A DNA stretch of 64,000 nucleotides, from NCBI GenBank assembly GCA_023957125.1, contig JAMLHL010000006.1, positions 62,001 to 126,000 of the forward strand, given 5' to 3'. Positions 44,428 through 54,227 of the stretch are shown in pieces; within the stretch, counting starts at the first letter, position 1, and every line of letters begins with the position of its first letter. The DNA comes from Chitinophagaceae bacterium (GTDB taxonomy: Bacteria > Bacteroidota > Bacteroidia > Chitinophagales > Chitinophagaceae). A program made the position numbers and the translations under genes. The notes beneath the pieces were generated by a model that was not told the DNA's origin, did not search any database, and saw nothing but the letters and a program-made list of their open reading frames with translations.

Positions 44428-46014
44428 ATGGATAAACTTAAAAACAGGAGCAGAGATAATAAAGCGTTTAACGTGAAGGCTGATGGACTAAAAAGTATGT
44501 TGCCGTTTTTTTTCCTGCTACTAAGTTCGTTTGCCAGGGCGCAATTGCCCAATATTGTTTACATACTCGCTGATGATTTGGGTTATGGCGATATATCTGT
44601 TTATAATCCTGACGGAAAAATCAGTACGCCGAATATTGATCGCCTGGCCCGAAACGGTATGCGGTTCACCGATGCGCATACGGCCTCTGCCGTGTGTACC
44701 CCATCCCGGTACGGTATCCTTACCGGCAGGTATCCCTGGAGGAGCCGCCTCCCGGTTGGGGTATTACGGGGATACAGCAGAACGCTTATTGAAGAAGATC
44801 AGCCCACGGTGGCCACTTTATTAAAAACATCTGATTACCGTACCGCGGTAATAGGCAAATGGCATCTGGGTCTGGATTGGGTTCCAAAGGAGGCATTTAA
44901 GGATTCTATTGATCCTGCGTATTACAAAAATAATATGTATGGCATCCGCTCCGAAATGGATCCCGATCAGATTGATTTCCTGGTGCCGCCTGTACGGGGC
45001 CCCCGGACACAGGGCTTTGATTATTCTTATATTTTACCAGCTTCGCTGGATATGCCTCCTTATGTTTATCTGGAGAACGATGCGCTCACGGAAATGCCCA
45101 CCGGTTATACGCCCGGTAATGAACTGGAGTCGGGATATACCGGGCCTTTCTGGCGTGCGGGATTGATGGCGCCTTCTTTTGATTTTTACCAGGTGCTGCC
45201 GGTTTTTACGAACAAGGCGATAGATTTTATCAGAAACCATGCGGATGGGAAAGCACCCTTCTTTTTATATTTTCCAATGCCGGCTCCCCACACCCCCTGG
45301 GTCCCCGCTTCAGAATTTACCGGGAAGTCGGGAGCAGGTGAGTATGGAGATTATGTGCAGGAGGTGGATGCTGCTGTGGGAAGAGTGTTGCGGACGCTGG
45401 ACAGTATGCGGCTGACAGGTAATACGGTAGTAGTTTTTGCAAGTGATAATGGTCCATATTGGAGGCAGAATTTTGCAGACAGGTACCACCATAAAGCGAC
45501 AGGAGAATTCAGGGGGATGAAGGGCGATATTTTCGAAGGCGGGCACCGCGTACCTTTTATTGTTAGTTATCCGGGAGTGACCAGGCCGGGAACGGTCAGC
45601 AATGCCACTATTGCACTTACCTGCCTGATGGCAACCTGTAAAGATATGTTGGGCAACCGGGATAAGAAATTTGAGACCGGGGATAGTTATTCAATTTTAC
45701 CCGTCCTTTCGGGTGAAGCCTCTATAGTCAGGGATCAGCCGGCGATCGTTCATATTTCTTCCAAAGGCTTCATGGCTATCCGGAAAGGCCCTTGGAAACT
45801 AATAAATCACTTAGGTTCGGGCGGTTTTTCCGATCCTGCGGAGATCATCCCTGCCCCGGGAGATCCGGCAGGACAATTGTATAATCTTGAAACGGATGTT
45901 CACGAAGATCATAATCTGTATAACGCCTACCCGGAAAATGTAAGGGAGTTATCTGAACTGCTGTTGAAGATTCAGACTTCAAAAACCAAAATAACTCAGC
46001 CCGGCAAAGGCTAA
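44428..46014 (+). CDS. Exported Cys-type sulfatase (S1 family)
   Basis: This 528-residue sulfatase has a signal peptide ending at about residue 38 (FFFLLLSSFARAQ). PNIVYILADDLGYGD carries the metal-binding Asp pair. CTPSR (Cys90) is the C-x-P-S-R maturation site whose Cys becomes formylglycine, and LTGRYPWRSRLP follows. GKWHLGLD, a second metal site around ASDNGPYWRQ, and EGGHRVPFIVSYPG complete the core. The preserved CxPSR indicates a functional enzyme once matured by an anSME or FGE encoded elsewhere. It is the first enzyme of the second PUL operon. The specific sulfate position is unknown. Confidence 0.93.
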   Translation: MDKLKNRSRDNKAFNVKADGLKSMLPFFFLLLSSFARAQLPNIVYILADDLGYGDISVYNPDGKISTPNIDRLARNGMRFTDAHTASAVCTPSRYGILTGRYPWRSRLPVGVLRGYSRTLIEEDQPTVATLLKTSDYRTAVIGKWHLGLDWVPKEAFKDSIDPAYYKNNMYGIRSEMDPDQIDFLVPPVRGPRTQGFDYSYILPASLDMPPYVYLENDALTEMPTGYTPGNELESGYTGPFWRAGLMAPSFDFYQVLPVFTNKAIDFIRNHADGKAPFFLYFPMPAPHTPWVPASEFTGKSGAGEYGDYVQEVDAAVGRVLRTLDSMRLTGNTVVVFASDNGPYWRQNFADRYHHKATGEFRGMKGDIFEGGHRVPFIVSYPGVTRPGTVSNATIALTCLMATCKDMLGNRDKKFETGDSYSILPVLSGEASIVRDQPAIVHISSKGFMAIRKGPWKLINHLGSGGFSDPAEIIPAPGDPAGQLYNLETDVHEDHNLYNAYPENVRELSELLLKIQTSKTKITQPGKG

Positions 46015-46054
46015 CTGTTTTATTGAGTAAAAATATGACTATTAAAAACGTAGT

Positions 46055-47404
46055 ATGAAAAGAAACGGATTATTATTAATGTTGATTTGCCTGGTTACGG
46101 GTGTTTTCGCCCAGTCAGAGTGGACGTCGCTTTTTGACGGAAAAACCCTTAAAGGCTGGACACAACTGAATGGAAAAGCGAAATACGAAGTGGTGAACGG
46201 AGCGATTGTGGGAACTACTGTTACCGGTGAACCTAATTCCTTCCTTGCCACGGAAACAGAGTATGGTGATTTTATCCTGGAGTTGGAGCTTAAATTGGGG
46301 GAGATGAATTCGGGAATTCAGATTAGAAGTCATTCTAATGTAGCCTATAAAAACGGCAGAGTGCATGGATACCAGGTAGAGATTGATCCTTCCGACCGGG
46401 CCTGGTCGGGTGGTATTTATGACGAAGCGAGGCGGGGATGGATGTACCAGACCGAAATGAACCCTGACGCAAAAAAAGCTTTTATTAAGAACGGTTGGAA
46501 CAAGTATCGCATCGAGGCAATAGGTCCGGTCATTCGCACCTGGGTTAACGGAATACCGGTTGCATACCTGGCAGATGATATGGATGCAAAAGGATTCGTT
46601 GCCTTGCAGGTACATTCGGTGAAGAACCGGCATGGTGGAGCACAGGTAAGCTGGCGGAATATCCGCATTCAGACCGGTGCAGCTATGCGCCCCAGCCCTC
46701 CTGATAATACGCCGGTAGCCAACTATCTCCTGAACACGTTGTCGCCACAGGAAAAAACACAGGGAGTCAGGCTGCTGTTCAACGGTAAAGATCTCACCGG
46801 GTGGCGGTCGGCCTTTAAAACCACTCCGCCCTCTAAGGGTTGGGAGGTTAAGGACGGCATATTACATGTGCTTGGTGCTGATGGATCAGAAGCCCGCAAC
46901 GGCGGCGATATTGTTACCACCCAGAAGTACAAATCTTTTGAGCTGAGTTTTGATTTTAAGCTGACAGAAGGTGCAAACTCCGGTGTAAAATATTTCGTTG
47001 ACGAAAGTTACAAATCCGGCGGATCAGCTATTGGCCTTGAATACCAGATACTGGATGACGAACGCCATCCTGATGCGAAACGCGGAACGGCGGGGAACCG
47101 TACTTTGGCAAGTTTATATGATCTGATCCCTTCTGATAAGATACAAACCAGGTTTGCGTCGAAGATTGGGGAATGGAATCATGGAAGAATAGTGGTGCAT
47201 CCGGACAATCGTGTGGAGCACTGGCTGAATGGCTTTAAGGTAGTGGAATATATAAGGGGTAGCGGCATTTTTAAAGTGCTGGTGGCACATAGCAAATATG
47301 CTAAATGGATGAATTTCGGCATGGCTGAAAAAGGAAATATCCTGCTGCAGGATCACGGTAATTCGGTTTATTTTAAAAATGTGAAGATCAGGGAATTTAA
47401 GTGA
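46055..47404 (+). CDS. Tandem DUF1080 (3-keto-disaccharide hydrolase) protein
   Basis: A 449-residue exported protein (LLMLICLVTGVFA signal) with two DUF1080 jelly-roll domains. The first runs from EWTSLFDGKTLKGWTQLNG to about 210, the second from VRLLFNGKDLTGWRSAF at about 240 to the end. Each has the GMNSGIQIRSH- or GANSGVKYF-type motif and a GYQVEID / GLEYQILDDERHPDA acidic motif. DUF1080 proteins of Bacteroidota are reported to hydrolyse glycosides oxidised at C3. The next gene is a Gfo/Idh dehydrogenase, the class of enzyme that makes such 3-keto sugars. Two domains in one chain are less usual than one. Confidence 0.82.
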   Translation: MKRNGLLLMLICLVTGVFAQSEWTSLFDGKTLKGWTQLNGKAKYEVVNGAIVGTTVTGEPNSFLATETEYGDFILELELKLGEMNSGIQIRSHSNVAYKNGRVHGYQVEIDPSDRAWSGGIYDEARRGWMYQTEMNPDAKKAFIKNGWNKYRIEAIGPVIRTWVNGIPVAYLADDMDAKGFVALQVHSVKNRHGGAQVSWRNIRIQTGAAMRPSPPDNTPVANYLLNTLSPQEKTQGVRLLFNGKDLTGWRSAFKTTPPSKGWEVKDGILHVLGADGSEARNGGDIVTTQKYKSFELSFDFKLTEGANSGVKYFVDESYKSGGSAIGLEYQILDDERHPDAKRGTAGNRTLASLYDLIPSDKIQTRFASKIGEWNHGRIVVHPDNRVEHWLNGFKVVEYIRGSGIFKVLVAHSKYAKWMNFGMAEKGNILLQDHGNSVYFKNVKIREFK

Positions 47405-47455
47405 TAACTGATCTCTGTGCTGAAACAAGAACATAAACAACCTAAATAAATAAAT

Positions 47456-48886
47456 ATGAATTTCCACGACCGTTCAAGAAGACAGTTTTTAAAAAATACT
47501 GCCGGCTTAGGCGCGTGGTCTGCCTTGCCGGCATTTATTTCGAAAGCAGAGGCTGCTACCAGCGCTCCTTCAATGATAAAGGGTGAAAAGGTGAACCTGG
47601 CCTGTATTGGTATCGGCAACCGCGGCGCACATGTTGTAGAAGAACTCTATAACACCGGATTAGCAAATATTGTAGCTCTTTGCGATGTGGATATGGGAGC
47701 GGAGCATACCCAAAAGATTATGGGAAAATTTCCGAATGTAAAACGTTTTCAGGATTTCAGAAAAATGTTTGATAAGATGGGGAGGCACATTGACGCTGTT
47801 TCTGTTGCTATACCGGATCATGCACATTTTCCTGCTGCTGTTCTTGCGATGTCCCTGGGAAAACATGTGTACGTGGAAAAGCCTCTCTCCAGAACCTTTT
47901 ACGAAAATGAATTATTGATAAACGCCGCGGAGAAATATAAAGTAGTTACTCAAATGGGCAATCAGGGGCATTCAGGGGCTAATTATTTCCAGTTTAAAAC
48001 ATGGGTGGAGGCTGGAATCATAAAGGATGTTACGGCAATCACCGCGCACATGAACGGCCGTCGTCGCTGGCATGCCTGGAACCCGGAAATTACCGGCTAT
48101 CCTGCCAAGGAACCCATCCCTGCTACCCTGGATTGGGATGTTTGGCAGGGTTCATCGCTACGGCACGATTATAATAAAGACTTTGTGAAGGGTCAGTGGC
48201 GAAGCTGGTACGAGTTTGGACTTGGCGCCCTGGGTGATTGGGGCGCTCATATTATTGATACTGCTCACGAATTTTTAAATTTGGGCTTACCTACCCATAT
48301 TACACCGCTGAAACTGGAAAGCCATAATAACTTCTTTTATCCGATGGCTTCTACTATTTTGTTTAAGTTCCCCGCACGCGGTAATATGCCGCCGGTTGAC
48401 CTTACCTGGTACGATGGAGTAAATAATATACCTCCGGTTCCGGATGGCTACGGGGTATCGGAGACAGACCCTGATATTCCTCCACCCTCCACAGGTAAAT
48501 TACAACCCGCCAAATTAAATCCCGGAAAAGAAATTTATAGCAGAGAACTTGTTTTTAAGGGAGGCTCACATGCCAGTACATTAACCATTATACCTCCGGA
48601 AAAAGCAAAAGAAATGGAGTCGAAATTACCGGAGGTGCCGCAAAGTCCTTCGAACCATTTTGCCAACTTTTTGAACTCCTGTAAGGGTTTGGAAAAGACG
48701 AGATCGCCGTTTTCAGTAGCGGGTCCACTTAGCCAGGTACTGGCGTTGGGAGTGATAGCACAGTGGATCAATGAACCTTTAATATTCGACAGGACAACCA
48801 AACAGATCACCAACAATCCTATGGCCAACCTGTTGCTGAGAGGGCCGGCGCCTGCAAAAGGCTGGGAACAATTTTATAAACTATAA
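47456..48886 (+). CDS. Tat-exported Gfo/Idh/MocA oxidoreductase
   Basis: A 476-residue NAD(P)-dependent or tightly cofactor-bound sugar oxidoreductase. The N-terminus carries a twin-arginine signal, SRRQFLKNTAGLGAW, so it is exported folded with its cofactor. The Rossmann region has NLACIGIGNRGAHVVEEL, and EKPLSRTFYE holds the Lys of the EKP motif. The C-terminal domain has LGALGDWGAHIIDTAHEFL, where His is the likely catalytic base. Paired with the preceding tandem DUF1080, it could oxidise C3 of a sugar before beta-elimination or hydrolysis of the glycosidic bond. Substrate unknown. Confidence 0.88.
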   Translation: MNFHDRSRRQFLKNTAGLGAWSALPAFISKAEAATSAPSMIKGEKVNLACIGIGNRGAHVVEELYNTGLANIVALCDVDMGAEHTQKIMGKFPNVKRFQDFRKMFDKMGRHIDAVSVAIPDHAHFPAAVLAMSLGKHVYVEKPLSRTFYENELLINAAEKYKVVTQMGNQGHSGANYFQFKTWVEAGIIKDVTAITAHMNGRRRWHAWNPEITGYPAKEPIPATLDWDVWQGSSLRHDYNKDFVKGQWRSWYEFGLGALGDWGAHIIDTAHEFLNLGLPTHITPLKLESHNNFFYPMASTILFKFPARGNMPPVDLTWYDGVNNIPPVPDGYGVSETDPDIPPPSTGKLQPAKLNPGKEIYSRELVFKGGSHASTLTIIPPEKAKEMESKLPEVPQSPSNHFANFLNSCKGLEKTRSPFSVAGPLSQVLALGVIAQWINEPLIFDRTTKQITNNPMANLLLRGPAPAKGWEQFYKL

Positions 48887-48894
48887 TCTATAAT

Positions 48895-50508
48895 ATGAAG
48901 AGCGTTTATCCGGTCGTTATTCTTTTTCTTTGTTGTTGGTTGACCCAGGGATGCAATCACCGGGAAGTATATAACGTTGCAGATTATGGCGCTAAAGGAG
49001 ATGGTATATTTATGAACACGGCGGCTATTCAGAAGGCGATTGATGTCGCATCGGAAAGAGGAGGGCAGGTGTTGGTTCCCGAAGGAATTTACCTTACAGG
49101 AGCTTTGAATTTAAGATCTAATGTTGATCTGCATATCACTGAAAACGCTGTGCTGAAAGGAAGCGATAATCCCGAAGATTATTTTACGGTTAAGCCAATG
49201 GCGGTGATTACGGCCAGGAATCAAAGGAATATTTCCATAACCGGAAAGGGAGTGATTGACGGACAAGGCCGAAAATTCGTTAAGGAATTATTTAAAAGGC
49301 TAATCGCCGGAACTATGGAGGACGCTGAATGGGAAAAAAAGCGGCCACAGGAAAAAAATCGCCACAACATACTTTACATAAACAACTGTGACAGCGTACG
49401 GGTTAAGCAGGTTACACTTAAAGACGCGTCTGGTTGGGTACAAAATTATGTCAATTGCAGGGATATTACGATTGACAGTGTACAGGTGGAAAGTGTGGCC
49501 TATTGGAATAATGATGGTGTTGATTTGGTAGATTGTGAAAGAGCCACCATCACCAATTGTTATATCAACGCCTCAGACGATGCCGTCTGTCTGAAATCGG
49601 AGAACAGCGACCGGGGATGTAAGGATATTTATATTGATAACTGCACCCTGCGATCGAGCGCCAGCGCCTTTAAGATCGGTACCGCTTCCCTCGGCCATTG
49701 TAAGAATATCACGGTGAAGAATCTCACTGTATTGGATACCTATCGCTCTGCAGTTGCTATTGAATCAGTGGATGGGGGCATAGTAGAAGATGTGAAGGTA
49801 AGCAACGTGACAGGAAAAAATACCGGTAATGCAATCTTCATACGGCTGGGAAAACGTAATAAGGATACAGTATTTGCGCAGCTTAGGAATGTTCATATCG
49901 CCAATATGCGGATTGAGGTTCCGGAAGGGAAACCCGACGCCGGTTATGAAACGGAAGGTCCTGTATTAAAATATCCGCAGGGCTTTAAACCGGTTCCCGG
50001 AAAATTGGTAAGCGTATCGCCACATAATCATTCAAGCATTGATCCTGGTGCGATCAGGTATGAACACAATGTTTTTCCTTCTTCTATAGCCGGACTTCCG
50101 GGGTATCCGGTGGAGAATGTTACGCTTGAAAATATTGAGATCATATATGCCGGGGGTGCCAGCAGGGAAAAAGCTTATTTCCCCCTGGATTCGCTGGCCG
50201 TTATTACCGAAGCTACCAGTAGCTACCCGGAGTTTTCCATGTTTGGTGAACTTCCGGCCTGGGGATTCTATGTAAGGCATGCAAAAAACATAAAGTGGAA
50301 AAACATAACGCTGCGTTTTCTGAAAAAAGATTTCCGTACACCTGTCATATTTGACGATGTTAAAGGGCTTGACCTGGACGGGGTGGATGTTGTCACGGTA
50401 GCTTCAGCGCCGGCGATTGTATTGAAGGATGTGGAAGATGATGTGCTAACCAACATAAAAATGCCTTTCGGATTCGAAACAGGGCTATTGAGATGGAAAT
50501 CTAATTAA
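48895..50508 (+). CDS. GH28-type right-handed beta-helix lipoprotein
   Basis: A 537-residue lipoprotein (CCWLTQGC, Cys20). The pectinase-like beta-helix opens with VADYGAKGDGIFMNTAAIQKAIDVASERGGQVLVPEGIYLTG. Parallel-helix coils follow, including YWNNDGVDLVDC, INASDDAVCLKSE and FKIGTASLGHCKNI. The Asp-containing NNDGVD and ASDDA motifs fit GH28 (polygalacturonase-like) catalytic residues. The usual GHG triplet is replaced by LGH. It may be a rhamnogalacturonidase or exo-acting uronidase. Only 8 bp separate it from the Gfo/Idh gene, so the two are surely co-transcribed. Confidence 0.8.
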   Translation: MKSVYPVVILFLCCWLTQGCNHREVYNVADYGAKGDGIFMNTAAIQKAIDVASERGGQVLVPEGIYLTGALNLRSNVDLHITENAVLKGSDNPEDYFTVKPMAVITARNQRNISITGKGVIDGQGRKFVKELFKRLIAGTMEDAEWEKKRPQEKNRHNILYINNCDSVRVKQVTLKDASGWVQNYVNCRDITIDSVQVESVAYWNNDGVDLVDCERATITNCYINASDDAVCLKSENSDRGCKDIYIDNCTLRSSASAFKIGTASLGHCKNITVKNLTVLDTYRSAVAIESVDGGIVEDVKVSNVTGKNTGNAIFIRLGKRNKDTVFAQLRNVHIANMRIEVPEGKPDAGYETEGPVLKYPQGFKPVPGKLVSVSPHNHSSIDPGAIRYEHNVFPSSIAGLPGYPVENVTLENIEIIYAGGASREKAYFPLDSLAVITEATSSYPEFSMFGELPAWGFYVRHAKNIKWKNITLRFLKKDFRTPVIFDDVKGLDLDGVDVVTVASAPAIVLKDVEDDVLTNIKMPFGFETGLLRWKSN

Positions 50509-50539
50509 CGATCGCACGGATTAGTAAAAAACAACAGAG

Positions 50540-53500
50540 ATGATTGGATTTTTTAGAGAAGTCAAACGGGGTTATTGGCGAATTGCGCTTTTGGCGTTGG
50601 TTTTATGCGGAGGAGGAAGCGGAGGGAGCGCTTATGCGCAGCAGACGGATAAAGATTTCAATCCCTATTATACCGTGTTCCTGGATAAGCCGGTACCGAA
50701 TGGGCAGGAAGTGGCTTTCAATGCCCCTGTACTTCGTTGGCCTGTTCAAAAAAGAAAATCTGTCAAATATGATGTGAGGGTTTCTGATAACATTTCTTTT
50801 AGTAGCGGTACAAATTTAGGAGAGGAGGGAATTGCCTGGGCCATGTATAATCCTCACCGGTCGTTAAAACCCGGCAAGTGGTACTGGCAGTATAGAGTGT
50901 CTGGAGGGAAGTGGTCGGATACATTTAGTTTTACTGTTACCCCTTCTTCCCTACCGATGGTTTCCCCCGCGGCCCGGCAACTGCTGGAAGCGATCCCCGC
51001 TGCGCATCCCCGTGTGCTGTCTGGAAGCCTGGGTAGGACAGCGCTGCAGGAACTTGCCGGAGATCCGGACGCACGGGTTGTTATTGCAGAGGCGGACCGT
51101 ATTTTGAAAGATCCGGTTCCGGATCAAAAAGATGTCGTCATCGTAACGGGTGGAAAAGATCCTGCCCGGGATAAGAAGAAAAACCAGGATGCGGTGAGTG
51201 GGCTGGGACACGCTGTTAAAAATATGGTAACTCCGTTGTGCCAGGCCTATCTGCTTACGGGCGACAGGAAATATGCCATTAAGGGAAAGGAAGTGATCAT
51301 GAAAGTATCCGGCTGGGATCCTAAAGGCATTTCAATGCTGAATGATTTTGCCGATGCCCGCTGGATGCTGTCTATGGCGCTTGGCTATGATACCTTTTAT
51401 GAATTACTTTCACAGGAGGAGAAGGATGTGCTGGTTAAAGCCATTAAAGCCCGGGCATCTAATTTCTATCATAGCTGGGTAAATTCTATTGAGGCAAAAG
51501 TGTTGAGCGGGCATGTATGGCAGCATATCCTGCATTATTTCTTTCAGTCAATGCTTGCTGTTTATGATGGACAAGATGCCGAAACAGCCCAATGGCTTAC
51601 GTATGCTTATGAGCTTTTCCTTGCCCGTGCCCCGGTGCTGGGGGGGCTGGATGGCGGCTGGGCGGAAGGGGTGTCTTATTTCCGTATGAATATCGAGACC
51701 ATGATGGATATCCCTATGACTATCCGGATGTACACCGGCTTCGATTTTGTAAAAGCGCATCCCTGGTATGCGAATCAGTCCGGCTGGCTGATTTATAATA
51801 TGCCCCCTTCTTCGTTTTCTGATGGATACGGAGATAATAATGAGACGCTCAATATGCAGCTGTTCTACCACTATGCGGCCAGAAAATCGGCAGACGGTGA
51901 TGAGGAAGGCGAAGAAACGGGAGAAAAGCCAAACGCCCCTTATGTGGCTTTTGCCAATGAGCTTGCCAAATGGCTGCAGGATCCAAAGGCGCGCTGGTAC
52001 ATGGAAAAATGTATCGCGTCCGATACTATTGATTTAGTCAGGGAGCCAACCCTGCGGTGGTTCAGGCTCACCCGGACACGCAACTGGAAGCAGCCGGATG
52101 CCCCGGAAGGACAGCTGAAGCTTCCGATGGCCCGCCTCTTCCAGGGAACGGGTGTAGTGGCTATGCATACCAGTCCGGCACATACGCCGGATGACCTGGC
52201 GCTTTTCCTGAGAGCCAGCCCTTTCGGGGCCTACGGGCACATGCTGGCAGATCAGAATACCTTTAATATTTTATATGGCGGTGACCGCCTCTTTTACCGG
52301 ACCGGCTTCAAAGTATCTATGAGTGATCCACATCGCACCGGCTGGTACCAGCAAACAAAAAGCGCCAACGGGGTGCTTATTAACGGAAACGGAGAACCGA
52401 TAAGCATTGAAGCTGGTGGAAAAATAGTACGCTTCCTGCAGGGAGATCACCTGGCTTACGCAAAAGGCGATGCTTCGGACGCCTATAAAAGCAGGCAGAC
52501 AAAAGAAGACTTTGGCGTTAAAAAATTTTACCGCCATGTGCTCCTGCTGAAGCCGGATATTATTGTGATTTATGATGAACTCGAAGCCGATGAAGCAGCC
52601 AGCTGGTCCTGGCTTATACACAGCATGGATAATATGCACCTGGACAGGAAACGTAATTATTTCTCCACCTCCCAGGATAAGATCAAAGGGGTAGGGAAGC
52701 TGTGGGCTCCCGTGCCGGTGAAATGGGCGTTGACGGATACCTTCTCTGTTCCGGTGATCAATTGGCGGCATCCCGGTAATGCGGAAGTGGATGAAACCTA
52801 CAGCCGCCCCCAGTGGCACGCGTCTGCCACCAATGCAGTGAAAACAAAGCAAATTAGGTTCCTTACGGTTATCAGGGCCGGAGAAAAAGTATCGCCCAGA
52901 CAGTTTAAGGAATCCGTATCCCCGGCGGGAAATGTTCGTGTAGCCGTGGGCAACTGGATAATTGAAGCGACTCTCTCCACCGGTTCAGCGCCAGCCTTAT
53001 CCGTGCGGAATAACGCTGCCGGCACGGCTTTCACAGCTTATGAAGACGACCTGAAGCTAAATGGAAGCACTTTCACCGGTAAGTCGCCCAAAAGTTCTAG
53101 GCTCGCAGAAACGATAAATGGACAAGTTCAACTTACAGAGGCTGTTGATCTGAGCCTGGACGGAATCCCTGCTTCCGTGCAGCAGCGGAATGTGTTTGAT
53201 CCGGAATATATCAAATTAGCTATGATGAAAGTAGCAGACTGGCAGTTCACGCATTCCAATGGCAAGCCCGAAAATACCTGGACGAATGCTGCGTTCTATG
53301 CCGGTTTAATGGAGGCATACCGTGCCACCGGTTCAAACCGGCTGCTGGATTCAATGCTGGCCATGGGCAGGCGCAACAACTGGCAGCCGGCTAAACGGTA
53401 CGACCATGCAGACGATATAGCAATCAGTCAGACCTATATAGATCTCTATCGTTTTAAAAAGGACCGGAGCATGATACAGCCGACTGTTGATACCGTAGCG

Positions 53501-54214
53501 AAGCTGGAAACCGTGCCCGGGCCGGAAGCAGCCAGGCATGGTATTACCTGGTGGTGGTGCGATGCACTTTTTATGGCGCCCCCTACCTTGGTGAAACTGG
53601 CAAAGGTTTTAAATGATCCGTCTTATTTGAGACTGTGTGATAAACTTTACCAGGAATCATACGGGCTTCTTTTTAACAGGAAGGAGCACCTGTTTGCCCG
53701 GGATGCCACCTATCTGCCGGATGCGCAGGGTAATGTGAAGAAGGAGGCAAATGGTAAAAGAATATTCTGGGGACGGGGCAATGGCTGGGTAATGGCCGGA
53801 CTGGCACGTGTGCTGGAAGATATGCCGGCCGACTATGCCAGCCGTATATATTATGTTGACTTGTTTACTGAAATGGCAGAAAGGCTGAAAGATTTGCAGC
53901 AGCCGGACGGACTCTGGCGTACCAGCCTGCTCGACCCCGCTTCCTATCCCGGGGGGGAAACCAGCGGAACAGGGTTTATATGCTATGCCCTGGCCTGGGG
54001 TATTAACAATAACCTGCTTGATAAGGAAACGTTTTTGCCGGCTGTACAAAGTGCCTGGCGGGGGTTAAACGAACTACTCAGCGATGAAGGCAGGCTGGGA
54101 TGGGTGCAGCCCATAGGGAAAGATCCGAAAAAGAATTTTGATGAGAACACATTTGAGGCTTACGGATCGGGCGCTTATTTGCTGGCTGCCTCGGAAGTTA
54201 TAAAATGCCGGTAA
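50540..54214 (+). CDS. Bifunctional heparinase II/III-like lyase fused to GH105 unsaturated glycuronyl hydrolase
   Basis: This 1,224-residue exported protein has a signal ending near SAYAQQ (about 34). N-terminal DUF4962-like region to about 130 (FNAPVLRWPVQ, PGKWYWQYRVSGGKW). An alpha-toroid lyase domain lies at about 135-500 (SGHVWQHILHYFFQ, GGWAEGVSYFRMNIETMMD, GYGDNNETLN). A heparinase II/III-like beta-sandwich covers about 510-870 (GAYGHMLADQNTFNILYGGDRLFYRTGF). A complete GH105 domain lies at about 885-1224, with HADDIAISQTYIDLY and WWCDALFMAPP, whose Asp1008 corresponds to the catalytic Asp of YteR-type enzymes, and GRGNGWVMAGLARVLE. The lyase would create unsaturated uronic acid ends and GH105 would remove them, both from one chain. 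Confidence 0.88.
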   Translation: MIGFFREVKRGYWRIALLALVLCGGGSGGSAYAQQTDKDFNPYYTVFLDKPVPNGQEVAFNAPVLRWPVQKRKSVKYDVRVSDNISFSSGTNLGEEGIAWAMYNPHRSLKPGKWYWQYRVSGGKWSDTFSFTVTPSSLPMVSPAARQLLEAIPAAHPRVLSGSLGRTALQELAGDPDARVVIAEADRILKDPVPDQKDVVIVTGGKDPARDKKKNQDAVSGLGHAVKNMVTPLCQAYLLTGDRKYAIKGKEVIMKVSGWDPKGISMLNDFADARWMLSMALGYDTFYELLSQEEKDVLVKAIKARASNFYHSWVNSIEAKVLSGHVWQHILHYFFQSMLAVYDGQDAETAQWLTYAYELFLARAPVLGGLDGGWAEGVSYFRMNIETMMDIPMTIRMYTGFDFVKAHPWYANQSGWLIYNMPPSSFSDGYGDNNETLNMQLFYHYAARKSADGDEEGEETGEKPNAPYVAFANELAKWLQDPKARWYMEKCIASDTIDLVREPTLRWFRLTRTRNWKQPDAPEGQLKLPMARLFQGTGVVAMHTSPAHTPDDLALFLRASPFGAYGHMLADQNTFNILYGGDRLFYRTGFKVSMSDPHRTGWYQQTKSANGVLINGNGEPISIEAGGKIVRFLQGDHLAYAKGDASDAYKSRQTKEDFGVKKFYRHVLLLKPDIIVIYDELEADEAASWSWLIHSMDNMHLDRKRNYFSTSQDKIKGVGKLWAPVPVKWALTDTFSVPVINWRHPGNAEVDETYSRPQWHASATNAVKTKQIRFLTVIRAGEKVSPRQFKESVSPAGNVRVAVGNWIIEATLSTGSAPALSVRNNAAGTAFTAYEDDLKLNGSTFTGKSPKSSRLAETINGQVQLTEAVDLSLDGIPASVQQRNVFDPEYIKLAMMKVADWQFTHSNGKPENTWTNAAFYAGLMEAYRATGSNRLLDSMLAMGRRNNWQPAKRYDHADDIAISQTYIDLYRFKKDRSMIQPTVDTVAKLETVPGPEAARHGITWWWCDALFMAPPTLVKLAKVLNDPSYLRLCDKLYQESYGLLFNRKEHLFARDATYLPDAQGNVKKEANGKRIFWGRGNGWVMAGLARVLEDMPADYASRIYYVDLFTEMAERLKDLQQPDGLWRTSLLDPASYPGGETSGTGFICYALAWGINNNLLDKETFLPAVQSAWRGLNELLSDEGRLGWVQPIGKDPKKNFDENTFEAYGSGAYLLAASEVIKCR

Positions 54215-54227
54215 ATGGCGATGGATT

